From Nitzschia sp. DOCU1 (lineage: Eukaryota; Bacillariophyta; Bacillariophyceae; Bacillariales; Bacillariaceae): 26,424 nt of DNA. Location: the NCBI GenBank assembly GCA_951394045.1, contig CATOAN010000009.1, positions 1 through 26,424 of the forward strand. The letters are read 5' to 3'. Below, in pieces: positions 1 to 9,047 of this stretch. A program made the position numbers and the translations under genes. The notes beneath the pieces are model-generated. The model saw only the letters and a program-made list of their open reading frames with translations. It was not told the origin of the DNA and made no database searches. Position 1 is the stretch's first letter; each line of letters begins with the position of its first letter.

Positions 1-54
1 ATTAGGACGGTGTGACGGCGCCTGACAATCCAATCACAGCAAGAATCAGTCGAA

Positions 55-2280
55 ATGCAGAAACGAGAGCAGCACGACCAAAAGAAGAAGTCACGCCCAT
101 CCAGGAAGCGGACAAGGGGAGGAGCAGCGAACGATGGAGCCGAATCGTTCCTCAACGGCGAAACGAGAGAGATTGCAAGAAACGCGGCGGTGGCACAACA
201 CGATGCGACAGAGGGAGAGACAGACTTGGAGCAGTCTTCTCCTTCACCAGGCCTGGAAGATGCCGATAATCAATCATTACTCCAAGTTGACGCGTACGTG
301 GTCGATGACGATGCTAAGAAGCCGAAGCGCCCAACCGAACGTCCCCTGGCCACAGTGCTTCCCGACGATGATTCATCCGATGAAGCGAACAAATGGCGCC
401 CGTACTACATGGGGTTACTGGTAGTGTTGGGGGCAGCTGTTGCCTTAGGTGTGGCCATGCCATTGGTGGCGGCCCGTCGAACAGCATATGATAGCTCTAG
501 CGAAACAGACGCAGCCCCGACATTGAAGAATCCTCGACTCATTTTGGAGTCCATAGTGGGAGGGGCGGGATTCAAGGACGACAAGGCGTTTCAATGGCTG
601 ACTTTAACAGACGAGAGCGGCATTTTGCAAGATCCCGACATGCCCGACTGGAGAATCGTCCAGCGCTACGTTTTGGCTCGATTTTATTTTGAAACGCATG
701 GTGATACCATTTGGAAACACCCACTCAGCTTTTTGTCTAATCAGCATGAATGCCACTGGAATTCTTTGATTCCCTATCAAGACGTTGGAAATGTCGATAA
801 ATTTGACGTCAAGTCTCGCAAATCCGGCGTGACGGAATGCAACGGACTGGGTCAAGTCCAAGCGCTCCGGATTGCCCAAAATGGTGTATCGGCGGATGAA
901 ATTCCATCCATTCTTCAACAACTGGTTCAACTAGAGGAACTCGAATTGGAAAATAGCTTTTTTCAAAAGTCGTCAATACCCGCCTGGTTGGGTCAACTCA
1001 CCGGATTAAAACTATTGGATTTGAGTGCCAGCGATTTGGTGGGGACGATACCGACGGAATTGGCTAATCTTGTTGATTTGCAACAACTGTGGCTGACTTA
1101 TAACGAATTGACAGGCACCATTCCTACTGTTCTAATAGAGGCCTTGACGGATCTTCGTGTGCTGTCCCTGGCAATTAACGCCTTGGAGGGAACCCTGCCT
1201 TTGTTTAACAGCACACAACTGCAATATTTGGATGTGGGGCGGAATCGGTTGAGTGGAAGCTTGCCGGAACATTACTCGCAGTTGTCGCAAATGTGGGTCT
1301 TTTCGGTTGGTCAAAATCAACTCGTGGGATCATTACCATCGAGCTATAGTGATTGGACTCTGTTGGAAATCATCACACTCTATGATAATGTGTTGACAGG
1401 TCCGATCCCTGAGTCTTGGAGTCATTGGACGGCGTTGACAATGATAGATTTGAACGAAAACATCTTGACGGGGAAACTCTCCGACGCTTTTAGTAATTGG
1501 ACCCTTGTCGAGTCGGTTTTACTCTATGACAATATGCTTACGGGAACACTGTCAGAAAAATGGGGTCAATGGACGGCTCTATCCAAATTGTACCTCGACG
1601 GAAATGCCTTGAGTGGGCCAATCCCTGATTCGTCATGGAGTCAATGGAGCCACATTCAAATTGTCTTCTTGTATGATAATCAACTTTCCGGTACACTCCC
1701 AGAATCATGGCATCAATGGATGTCCTTGAACAGCGTCGGCCTTAGCCGAAACGCATTGACCGGGCCAATCCCTAACACCTGGAGTCAGTGGGCGACAACT
1801 GTTGAGAATGTGTGGCTGTACGAAAACCTACTGACCGGCCCCCTCCCGGATTCGTGGAGAGAATGGACCAATGTGGAAACTGTGTGGCTCTCCAATAACC
1901 TTTTGACTGGAACATTACCCGAAGCGTGGAGTCAGTGGACGTCCGTGACAAATGTTAGTCTCGCCCACAATTTCTTGACGGGGACGCTCCCCAATGCGTG
2001 GAGTCGTTGGACCGACCTTGCGGTGGTATTGTTCCAAGACAACTTTTTAGTTGGTACCCTTCCAGAAGCGTACTCGTCTTGGTCCAACGTTCGTCTTGCC
2101 AACTTTTCGGCAAATTGTTTCAACGACGACTCATTGCCAGCGGTGTATCAAGTCTCATGGAAACTTTTCGAAATGGATGGCGTGTCAATGCACATGAAAG
2201 AGACATGCAGAAACGGCACACTCACAGTCGATACTGATACTACTGCTTCTATCACAATGGTGGCAGGAGCCTTGCCATGA
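55..2280 (+). CDS. LRR ectodomain membrane protein (type II topology, no kinase)
   Basis: A single uninterrupted frame of 741 residues. The start is the first ATG after an in-frame TGA at 13-15. Residues 1-117 are charged and disordered (KKKSRPSRKR-type N-terminus, then acidic), fitting a cytosolic tail. Residues about 119-141 are one hydrophobic span (MGLLVVLGAAVALGVAMPLV) followed by RR. Next comes a cap region (about 165-285) with Cys in a HECHW context and a CNGLG context, then plant-type leucine-rich repeats from about 287 to 705 with the LTGxIP signature. From about residue 428 on, roughly eleven repeats carry Trp in a W-x2-W or single-W pattern (SWSHW, AWSQW and similar) where the usual repeat has Leu/Gly. 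There is no kinase or other domain after the repeats. This layout is common in diatoms; a role in recognition or adhesion at the cell surface is inference. Several N-x-T sequons lie in the ectodomain. Confidence 0.9.
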   Translation: MQKREQHDQKKKSRPSRKRTRGGAANDGAESFLNGETREIARNAAVAQHDATEGETDLEQSSPSPGLEDADNQSLLQVDAYVVDDDAKKPKRPTERPLATVLPDDDSSDEANKWRPYYMGLLVVLGAAVALGVAMPLVAARRTAYDSSSETDAAPTLKNPRLILESIVGGAGFKDDKAFQWLTLTDESGILQDPDMPDWRIVQRYVLARFYFETHGDTIWKHPLSFLSNQHECHWNSLIPYQDVGNVDKFDVKSRKSGVTECNGLGQVQALRIAQNGVSADEIPSILQQLVQLEELELENSFFQKSSIPAWLGQLTGLKLLDLSASDLVGTIPTELANLVDLQQLWLTYNELTGTIPTVLIEALTDLRVLSLAINALEGTLPLFNSTQLQYLDVGRNRLSGSLPEHYSQLSQMWVFSVGQNQLVGSLPSSYSDWTLLEIITLYDNVLTGPIPESWSHWTALTMIDLNENILTGKLSDAFSNWTLVESVLLYDNMLTGTLSEKWGQWTALSKLYLDGNALSGPIPDSSWSQWSHIQIVFLYDNQLSGTLPESWHQWMSLNSVGLSRNALTGPIPNTWSQWATTVENVWLYENLLTGPLPDSWREWTNVETVWLSNNLLTGTLPEAWSQWTSVTNVSLAHNFLTGTLPNAWSRWTDLAVVLFQDNFLVGTLPEAYSSWSNVRLANFSANCFNDDSLPAVYQVSWKLFEMDGVSMHMKETCRNGTLTVDTDTTASITMVAGALP

Positions 2281-2563
2281 CGAATGTTTTGTACATCGGT
2301 GCATACTTCCTGTAAACGGGCCCACTTGTCGAACGCAGCTTATGATGATTGAGAGGCAATCGGTCCGTTGCGGCAGCCTTCTTTTCACTAGGTTCAACAC
2401 ACATGCGACGAATTCGACTCCGGAAATGTTTTGAAGGTTGGTAAGTGAAATCTTTCGACAGTCGCCTCTTTTAAGTTCATTCCAGCATTGCCTCGTTATC
2501 AATTTCCTATTCGCTCCATTCCCAATATATTTTTGTTTTTCTTGGGATGAATCGACCTGCCGT

Positions 2564-2905
2564 ATGAGGGGTTTCAGAGAGTATGGCAGCATCTACCAAG
2601 CTCTTCAAGACAGTATCAACAAGTCTGGTGTCGAATTTGCCTTCCACATGGGTGACGTCAAGTCTGGAAGTGCTTCTTGTGGACTCTCATCCTACATTCG
2701 TTGGCAGGACCTTGCCGACGTTGGCAGGAGGAGGTACGAAAGATTGATTCTGTCTCTTGGTGGGACCATGTTGTGAAGAGGCAATCTCCATACTATGCCC
2801 CAACCTGAGTGCCCTAAGAACCAAATCTTTACCTACGGTCATTTCATATACATCTCCGTGAACGTTGTTGGTAGCAACAATGCAATGGCGATCCCTACCT
2901 GTCCG
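2564..2905 (+). pseudogene. Fragment resembling a calcineurin-like metallophosphoesterase
   Basis: The frame starting at the ATG 2564 reads a helix-like stretch (YGSIYQALQDSINKSGVEF) followed by FAFHMGDVKSGSASC. This resembles the HxGDxxxG core that carries metal-binding His and Asp residues in calcineurin-like phosphoesterases. Further on, in another frame (about 2827-2890), QIFTYGHFIYISVNVVGSNN resembles the later beta-strand block of the same family (FIxxNxVG). Between the two blocks the frame shifts and the GDNE block expected there is not recognisable, so the gene is broken. It ends where LINE sequence begins at about 2890-2910. The match is from memory of the family pattern only. An intact gene interrupted by introns is less likely because no clear GT-AG pair restores it. 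Confidence 0.42.
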
Positions 2906-2953
2906 AGATAGATCACTCCGTCCCTACTGCCGCTCGTCACGTCTGCGGGCTAG

Positions 2954-3160
2954 GATCCTTATCAATATCGTATCACAAGCGACCATCGGGGCTTCCACAT
3001 TGACTTTGACACAAAAGTGCTGTTTGGGACAAAACCGACTCCTCTTGCTCCGTTTGCACGGCGTGATTTCAATTCCCGCATGCCAGGAGTGGTCGCAAGT
3101 TACATTCCCACCAAAATTAAAGAACTGGAGTCGCATAATTTCGTGAAACGGCTTCAATGA
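2954..3160 (+). pseudogene. LINE endonuclease C-terminal end (SDH motif), broken
   Basis: Frame 2 reads DPYQYRITSDHRGFHIDFD. ITSDHRG matches the last catalytic block (S-D-H) of APE-type endonucleases in non-LTR retrotransposons. The upstream residues (PTAARHVCG, 2917-2949) are in frame 1, so a one-base shift lies at about 2950. The earlier catalytic blocks (N, QE, GDxN) are absent, which shows 5' truncation. The frame ends with an in-frame TGA at 3158-3160, after which the same frame continues into the linker domain. Confidence 0.7.
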
Positions 3161-3583
3161 TTGAATGACCTGCAAACATCGAATCATCGATTGGCCGAAA
3201 GCCTTGATCGCGATATGGACCGTGCTGCAAAGGTGGCAGCGAAAAAGGCAAAATGCGGATACAGGACGCCATGGAGCCCTGCCTTTGCCCGAGCCTGGGC
3301 CACTATTTCATACTCCAAGCTGTTGATTTCTCGCTTTCGGAACCCCCTGATCGACTACGGACCAGCCATCCAAGCTTGTATTGCCAAGCATCCAGACCTG
3401 GCTGTTATGAAGCCCCCTGACTGGGCTAGCGCTCAGGCATTTTATCGCGAGGCCATCCCCACCCTGCAGGCAGCACGCCTCCAAGCCGCACAACTGCGGG
3501 AAGATTACCTGGAGGAAAAGCGCAAATGTACGCAGCCCTCCAAGCCAGCGGAAAAGCCAAAGTCGTACGATGACTTAAAATAG
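3161..3583 (+). pseudogene. LINE linker between endonuclease and RT, broken
   Basis: About 140 codons in frame 2, directly after the TGA at 3158. The segment reads LAESLDRDMDRAAKVAAKKA, then CGYRTPWSPAFARAW and a Tyr-rich ISYSKLLISRF. The W-S-P block followed by a helix with Y-W/S-K is typical of the spacer between endonuclease and RT in this element group. The frame stops with TAG at 3581-3583, and the homologous reading carries on in frame 1 (IAEAIYRTYQRLQAMQRK), so there is an indel at about 3577. There is no start of its own: the ORF begins after a nonsense codon, not at a real initiation site. Confidence 0.65.
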
Positions 3584-4895
3584 CCGAAGCAATATACCGG
3601 ACATACCAACGTCTTCAAGCAATGCAACGAAAGGGAGGCGGGGCTGGGGGCATCTCCAGCCTCAAAGTTCCAATCGATCCAACTGTCCACCCAAAAGAAT
3701 GCCCCTCTGGGGACGACCACTGGCGGACCGAACACGTCCCTGCAGCAATCGAGGAATTACTGCTCCAGCGCAATCGGGAGCACTTTGGACAGGCGGAAGG
3801 GACACCCATGACAGCACCAGAAATTCAAACCCAGCTCCAATACGACGGCAATGGACAGGCATCCGATCTCATTCTATCTGGCAATTTTGACTCAAGTACT
3901 TTGGATGAAGCTACCCGACTGTTTGCGGCTCATCTCCAGAAGAAGACTGCAACCATTCTCCCTGGAATTATCACCGATGAAGAATTCCTTGGCAAGGTGA
4001 AGAAGTGGTCGGAATCAACATCAACATCTCCAAGCGGCTTGCATCTCGGCCACTACCATGTTCTGTGGCTGGCGACGACATGGCCTGGCTCCAGCAAACC
4101 CACTCGCTGTAGAAATTGAGGATGGCCAAAGGTTCCTTGTTCATGCCCATGTATCTCTGCTAAATTATGCGGTAAAGTTTGGGTACCATTATGATCGCTG
4201 GACCAACGTTGTGAACGTGATGCTGATGAAAGACCCAGGTGACCCACGCATTCATCGTTTGTGCGTGATACACCTATATGAGGCTGATTATAACTTACTT
4301 CTTGCTGTGAAATGGCGCCAAGCCTCTCATTTTGCCGAAGACCATAAGCTGCTCAACGACGGCCTCTACGGATGGCCGATCTGTGCATGAACCAGTGTTT
4401 CTGGAGATTCTTCATAATGATATCCACCTGCTGTCAATGAAGCCAGGAATCAATTTTGATCTTGACGCAACCTCCTGATACGATCGCATTCTGGCGGCTA
4501 TTGCATCCCTTGCCAGCCGACGCATGGGCATGTGCCGGCACATTGTCCTCGTCAATGCAAGCACTCTAGAAGAAGCAAAAGTTTCGCTTAAAATCGAGCC
4601 TTGGCATATCGGAAGCCTGGTACCAACACTGCAAAATCTTCCGCATTCACAGTCAGGAAACTCGCCTCAGATCTGGTGCTTTGTGTGCTCAGTGTTGTTC
4701 AACGCCTTTGCCGCGGCAACCAACGGAGCAACATTTGTGTCTCACAACGGTCGCTTGGAACTCACCATTCATATGGTGGATTTCGTTGACGATTGCACCC
4801 AGCACGTAAATGACTTCACTGCTCATGTTCAACCTTCGGCTGAAGCCCTCTGTGCACGGAAGCAGCAAGATGCCCAGAAATGGAACGACCTCTGA
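3577..4895 (+). pseudogene. LINE reverse transcriptase, N-part, fingers and palm (FVDD), broken
   Basis: This would copy element RNA into DNA at the target site. Frame 1 (to 4119) holds GGISSLKVP, ELLLQRNREHFGQAEGTP and the block STSPSGLHLGHY. Frame 2 (about 4085-4390) holds the VSLLNYAVKFGYHYDRWTNV helix and KDPGDPRIHRLCVIHLYEAD. Frame 3 (about 4371-4895) holds motif A as INFDLDATS followed by an in-frame TGA at 4476-4478 and YDRILAAIASLASRRMGM; the TGA stands where a Cys (TGC) codon is expected. Frame 3 also holds SGNSPQIWCFVCSVLF and the catalytic MVDFVDD box (4773-4793; Asp-Asp at 4788-4793). Just before SGNSP, a few residues (about 4595-4660) are shifted and the usual GTGQG is lost. The catalytic Asp residues survive, but the frame does not. 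Confidence 0.85.
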
Positions 4896-6272
4896 AATCC
4901 CCAAGTGTTCATTCCACTTGATCAGCAGCACGTGGAAACCGAATGGTGTTCCGTTCCTCCGGCTGGGAGTGAGCGCACCTCCAATCATCCTGAGTAATCC
5001 GCTCCAGCAACTGGTGCCATCTCAGGTGCTACAGTTGTCGAACTACAAATCCCACAAAACACTGGGGTGCTACGTGAACCCGGCACAGCGTATGAAAAAG
5101 CAATACAAGATTTTGAAAACAAAGAGTGATGCCGCTGCGAAACTTCTCTCTTCCAATTTCTTGTCCTCATCCGATACAAAGACCTATTACATCAGCATGT
5201 ACCTCCCGTCAGTCACCTATGCTTTTCCAGTCACGTCTCTCTCCGAAGCTGAATGTACCTCAATCCAGAGTCGGTTCATGATCATGATCGTGAGTAGTTG
5301 TGGTTATAATCGCAACATGGCCCTGGCGGTGAGATATGGTCCACGAGTGTTCGGGGGAGCTGGATTTCGTCGGCTGTACGTGGAGCAAGGGCTCCTGCAG
5401 ATTCTACTCCTCTTGAAACATCTGCGAACACCGGATGGCCAACCAGGGAAGCTACTTCTTATTGCCCTGAGCTGGGCTCAAGCGTATGCGGGAACATCTG
5501 TGTTCATCTGGGAGTCCCCTTCCCAGACGATTCCTCCTACACCCTCCAAATGGATCAGCAGCGTCCGCGACTTTCTTCAGTCCATCAATGGGAGCATCTT
5601 TCTACCAGGGGAAAATGACGTGGTGCCCCCCCTGCTTCGTTAGCATGACAGTTTCATTATGGACCACGCAATTGCCTTTGATCCTCGTCCGGCCACTTTG
5701 GACCGAATTAATTCATGCCGGCGATACCTCCAAGTCATCACGATTGCGGATATCACCCATACTACAGGCTCCTGCCTCCTACCTGGTATACTGGAGGGCA
5801 CAGCAGCCCCACTTGAAGGCCAGATGAGTTCCCAACTCTTCAACCAGCCTCGTCCATTCTCGCCAGCGTGGCTCACATGGCGTCGGTTTATGATGACCTT
5901 GCTGGACCGAAACGGATTCCTTGCCCGCCCACTGCGGGCGTGGATTGTCGAACATCACAAGTGCCGCGACCCAAGTATGTTCATGACCCCATCTCCAATG
6001 CGTTGTTTCAGCATTCCCAAGGCAGCCTGTATTCCCGCTTGATCCCTCTCCGTGGTAATGTCTACACCTACTCAGACCCCCCTTTTGCCCCTGAGCGTGC
6101 CATTGGCTACCCAGTTCATGCCGCGGAATTAGGAGCAATCGTCCGCCCTGTCCTCAACTACCAGCTGCCTCCTCCTACCACCCAAGCCGATTTCCCGACA
6201 TTCATCAACACCTTGCCGTCCTGGGAGAGAGAATTCGACACGATTTTTTCGACACGGCTGCCAACATCATGA
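4891..6272 (+). pseudogene. LINE RT thumb and post-RT region, broken
   Basis: From 4891 frame 1 gives SEIPKCSFHLISS, then SNYKSHKTLGCYVNPAQRMK, TYYISMYLPSVTYAFPVTSL, SSCGYNRNMALAVRYGP and GGAGFRRLYVEQG. These blocks are characteristic of the region after the RT palm in this LINE group. It is followed by WAQAYAGTSVFIWE and FLQSINGSIFLPGEN. A TAG at 5641-5643 interrupts the frame, after which it resumes (MDHAIAFDPRPATLDRINS, RRYLQVITIADITHTTG) to about 6042. A shift to frame 3 carries the reading on to 6272 (YSDPPFAPERAIGYPVHA). The function of this region is not well known; it probably supports RT and nucleic-acid binding. Confidence 0.78.
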
Positions 6273-6301
6273 ATACTCTCAACCGAGGCAATTTCCATGT
6301 G

Positions 6302-6982
6302 GGCACAGACAGTTCGGCCAAGGCGGTTTCGGCCTCCTTTGGTCATGTCTGCAAAAGCTTTGACTATAAGCGACTATTCAGGGGCCGAGGTCCTGCCTCA
6401 GGAGCACAGCCCAAGTCATTTTGATCTGAGAGTTACGGAGCTCCTGCGATGTACTGCTTCCTACTACGACTGTCGGAATTCACAGGCATCCCATTACAGA
6501 CTGGTTTCTCACATTATATCCACAATAAACGAGTTATCAAATGCTTGAAGAAAATCTTGGAGTCTAAATTCCGCATCCCCAATACCACGCTATCCCCGGA
6601 ATGGGATCTGATTACCATGGTGGTTGAATCATACAAGGCACTTCCACAGCCCCCGTCCGTCAAGTGGGTCCAAGGCCACCAGGATCGCCATCGCCCCCAA
6701 GCAGAACTGGCCCAGGCAGCCCGCATGAACTGCGAAGCTGATGATCAAGCAAAACTGTTCCAAGAAGAGGAAGGAGGCCCTCGGCCTGTGGCGACATTCC
6801 TCCCAACTACCTGCGCACAATTGCTCATTCAGGGCGAATCCGTTACAGCATACTACAAATCAAGGATCCGGGAAGCAACGAGACACTATTCAACTGGGAC
6901 TCTTCCATATGTTCAGAGATCGACTGGTCAGCATACAAACAAATCATCCGCACCCACCGCTCCCAGGAAACCACCCTCGTGA
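6302..6982 (+). pseudogene. LINE RNase H domain, broken
   Basis: Frame 2 reads GTDSSAKAVSASFGHV with the first catalytic Asp, then RGRGPASGAQPKSF, an in-frame TGA at 6422-6424 (probably a former CGA Arg codon), and SESYGAP with the catalytic Glu. Later VKWVQGHQDRHRP and NCEADDQAKLF carry the GHQ and final Asp blocks. The third Asp block reads YIHNKRVI where the family usually has D-N, so that Asp appears to be His. The domain degrades RNA in RNA/DNA hybrids during element copying. After about 6880 the true reading moves to frame 1; the end of this frame (PTAPRKPPS) is shadow sequence. Confidence 0.75.
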
Positions 6983-7140
6983 AGCATTTGCATCTGATTG
7001 CCCCCACAGGGGCCATTGCTCACAGAAATAGCCACCGCCACTCCCCCAGGTGCCCATCCTGCGATGATTGTGAGTCTGAGGACAACGACCATGTTATTCG
7101 ATGCCCGGCCTGTCCCGCTCTGCTTGGAGAACCACTATGA
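6889..7140 (+). pseudogene. LINE Cys/His knuckle region, broken
   Basis: Frame 1 from 6889 reads FNWDSSICSEIDWSAYKQII, then ETTLVKHLHLIAPTGAIAHR and RCPSCDDCESEDNDHVIRCP. The Cys-x2-Cys ... His-x4-Cys spacing is the zinc-knuckle signature found at this point, after RNase H, in related elements. It is thought to bind nucleic acid. The reading is lost after GEPL at 7140 (TGA) by another frameshift. It overlaps the end of the shifted RNase H frame. Confidence 0.65.
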
Positions 7141-7694
7141 TCACAACAACCATCCGCTTCACGGAGCAGAAACTTCGATCCGACCCAATCCTATGCGATA
7201 TTCTCCGTGATGGACTCCAAAGATGGGCAAATAACCTTCCGGGCATTGGCACCAACGGCTTTCCACCAGCATATCATCAACTGATTGAATCTCAAAACAC
7301 CATCGGCTGGTCCCATCTGTTCCGTGCTCGGTGGAGCATATACTGGCAACGACTTCATCGGGAATATGCCACAAGACAAAACCTTATAGAGGAACAGGCA
7401 GACGGTTCAGCCTGGGTGTGCAAGGTGGGCACACACATTCTTAAGCACTGGTTTGACCTATGGAAGATCCGCAATACAGAACGCCATGGCAAAGACCAGG
7501 CAGACCAGCAAGCACGCCGGGAAACACTCCTCCACTCCCAACTTCTCGAACTCTACGAGTGGCGTCCCCGAACCATGCCACAAGATCGTCACATGTTCTA
7601 CCCCACCTAAGACCTCCACGTGGCTGCTAACCACACCCTTGACACAATTGAGGACTGGATAGATCTGTGGCGACCCGCAATTCTTCATTATTAG
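7141..7694 (+). pseudogene. LINE C-terminal domain and 3' end of coding region, broken
   Basis: Frame 3 reads TIRFTEQKLRSDPILCDIL, DGLQRWANNLPGIGTNGFPP, ESQNTIGWSHLFRARWSIYW and HWFDLWKIRNTERHGKDQAD. These are the conserved tail blocks of this LINE group (DGxxRW, IGWxxLFxGRWS, LWxxRNxxRHG). The TAA at 7608-7610 is in frame, but related sequence goes on after it (VAANHTLDTIEDWIDLWRPAIL) to a TAG at 7692-7694, so the TAA is probably another nonsense mutation and 7694 the old end. Confidence 0.7.
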
Positions 7695-7761
7695 AACGTT
7701 GCAATATTACAATGTTGCAACATCACAATGGTTAGTGTTAGAATGTTGCAATATTGCAATG
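7691..7761 (+). repeat. Two 24-bp direct repeats at the LINE 3' end
   Basis: 7691-7714 and 7738-7761 match at 22 of 24 bases (TTAGAAyGTTGCAATATTrC core). Between them lies a further AATGTTGCAACATCACAATG stretch of the same composition. They overlap the end of the LINE coding region and could be its 3' tail repeats or part of the flank. Confidence 0.65.
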
Positions 7762-8150
7762 TAAATGTACATCAAGTAGTTTGGGGCGAAGGCCTTTGTT
7801 CCCATGTGATGGTGAAACACAAGAGGCAATGTCAACACTAATGGGAGGAGATTCTGGGTCTGTGGAAGTATGAACTTGCACAAAGACGTCTCTGACAGAC
7901 CTTTGTAAGGTCTCCTCCAAAGTAGAGAGGAGGGTAGTGTTGTCCATCGTTAAGATTGTTGTGATAAGGGTAAAATACACAAGGGAGGGAGGAAGGATAA
8001 AATGATTTTAGACTTGGGTGTGTGAGGAAAGAAGACGGAGGGGACCTGAGAAGTCAAGAAGGGGAGGGGGAAATTGGAAGGGTTGTGACGTGGATAGATA
8101 ACAACCAGACGGTTGTGTCCGACTGGTGCGTTTGGCGCCGGTTTATGCAC
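7738..8150 (-). other. Pyrimidine-rich stretch with a 69-codon frame on the minus strand
   Basis: Read on the minus strand, 8100-7950 is unusually rich in C and T (CCCTTCC, CCCCCTCCCC, CCTTCCTCCCTCCC) and leads to an ATG at 7947-7945 in the context AACGATGG. The frame from this ATG runs 69 codons (MDNTTLLSTLEETLQRSVRD...) to a TAA at 7740-7738, which lies inside the AT-rich repeats at the LINE 3' end. It may be the 5' end of a gene or element that was cut when the LINE arrived. The protein is not recognised and may not be real. Confidence 0.22.
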
Positions 8151-8173
8151 GGATACGGGAGGGCTTCCAACAT

Positions 8174-8274
8174 AAACCTTATTAAATGAAATAGTATAAA
8201 TCCTAAGCCCTTTTTCTATGCCTCTGGGACATTTATCATTTAATGAAGGCTCATGCTAAAGGTTCTTTGTCGAC
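8174..8274 (+). repeat. Diverged copy of part of the 450-bp repeat
   Basis: Aligns with 8350-8460 in the first copy of the 450-bp repeat. Shared blocks in order are a AACCTT start, AATCCTA/AATCCCTAAAGCCC, CTATGCCyCTGGGACATTT and GTTCTTTGyCG. Differences and short indels are many, so this copy is much older than the near-identical pair. Confidence 0.7.
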
Positions 8275-8299
8275 AAACGTTAACAATCAGGAATACAGA

Positions 8300-8749
8300 C
8301 CGCCTTTCTGTTGTGCAAACGTTGGACGTTTCTACCCCAAGTTCCGATAGAACCTTTTCAATGGGATTGTGCGAATCCCTAAAGCCCTATTCCTATGCCC
8401 CTGGGACATTTTCTTCCCAAGAATAAACACAGGGTCTCGCAATGAACGTTCTTTGCCGGAAATTACTTATTGACTCGACGAACGCTGATGATGAAAAAGC
8501 TTTTTAGCTCCCAGAGAGAGACAAAGTCAGAACATTTCCCTCCTCAGCCCCTTCCCGTCAATTTTTACGTAACTCGTCTCATTCTGATCTGCAAACCACG
8601 AGGAGAGGTAAGTCATCGGCAATACCACGCAAGCAAAGGCCAAAAGGACTCCGCTAAGGTCGATTCGGCAAAAACGTTTGGCGCTCGGCGTTTCAACCAG
8701 CAATATCGTATGTCGCCAGATGCTCCTCACCTTCAAGCCCGATCAATCA
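8300..8749 (+). repeat. 450-bp direct repeat, copy A
   Basis: Identical to 11096-11545 except for 3 single-base differences, with no indels (constant offset 2796). It begins with CCGCCTTTCTGTTGTGC and ends GATCAATCA. It contains an ATG (8488) opening a frame, and 120 bp later a canonical splice donor GAG|GTAAGT at 8608. The next gene starts about 300 bp after this copy. Confidence 0.97.
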
Positions 8750-8910
8750 AAACGTCCAGGATGCAGCCCACCTGTTGCGACAGATTTGCGCGCGAAGACC
8801 ACAAGACTCCTCTCATTGTTTTATTCAGGACGAAGAAAAGTCACAAATAAGCCTAGAAGCACCAACGGAACTTTTTGTGACGGAGAGATCCGCGCGAGTC
8901 TAAGTTTCAG
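8608..8910 (+). other. Possible 5'-leader intron before the 585-aa gene
   Basis: Donor GAG|GTAAGT at 8608 and acceptor TAAGTTTCAG ending at 8910, with CTAAG as a possible branch region. Splicing would join the repeat block to sequence upstream of the 9048 gene. If translated from ATG 8488 (40 codons, phase 0), the joined frame would end at a TGA near 8996, so it would be an upstream ORF or a separate small product, not an extension of the gene. No transcript evidence is available. Confidence 0.25.
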
Positions 8911-9047
8911 GTATCCCGCCGGAACTCATTGGCACACGTAGATCGTGCCAAGGAGGCATTGCTGCTTTCTCAATTGGACGCAACAACACCGTTGTGATAT
9001 TGTGTTTGTTTTTGGCATGGTTCCATTTCATTGAAATTGCTAGCATC

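Larger units (their letters stand above)
2906..7694 (+). mobile_element. Degenerate, 5'-truncated LINE (APE endonuclease / RT / RNase H non-LTR retrotransposon)
   Basis: About 4.8 kb of one element whose protein can be followed in order but jumps between frames. The order is: endonuclease end with SDH (frame 2), linker with a WSP motif (frame 2), RT N-part with SPSGLHLGHY (frame 1), RT fingers (frame 2), RT palm with FVDD (frame 3), thumb and downstream region (frame 1, then 3), RNase H (frame 2), Cys/His knuckle (frame 1) and C-terminal domain (frame 3). There are at least five in-frame stops (TGA 3158, TGA 4476, TAG 5641, TGA 6422, TAA 7608) and at least seven frame changes, so it cannot be active. 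Only the last part of the endonuclease is present, the usual result of incomplete reverse transcription. No target-site duplication or poly(A) tail was recognised; the 3' side ends in short AATGTTGCAATATT repeats. Confidence 0.88.
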
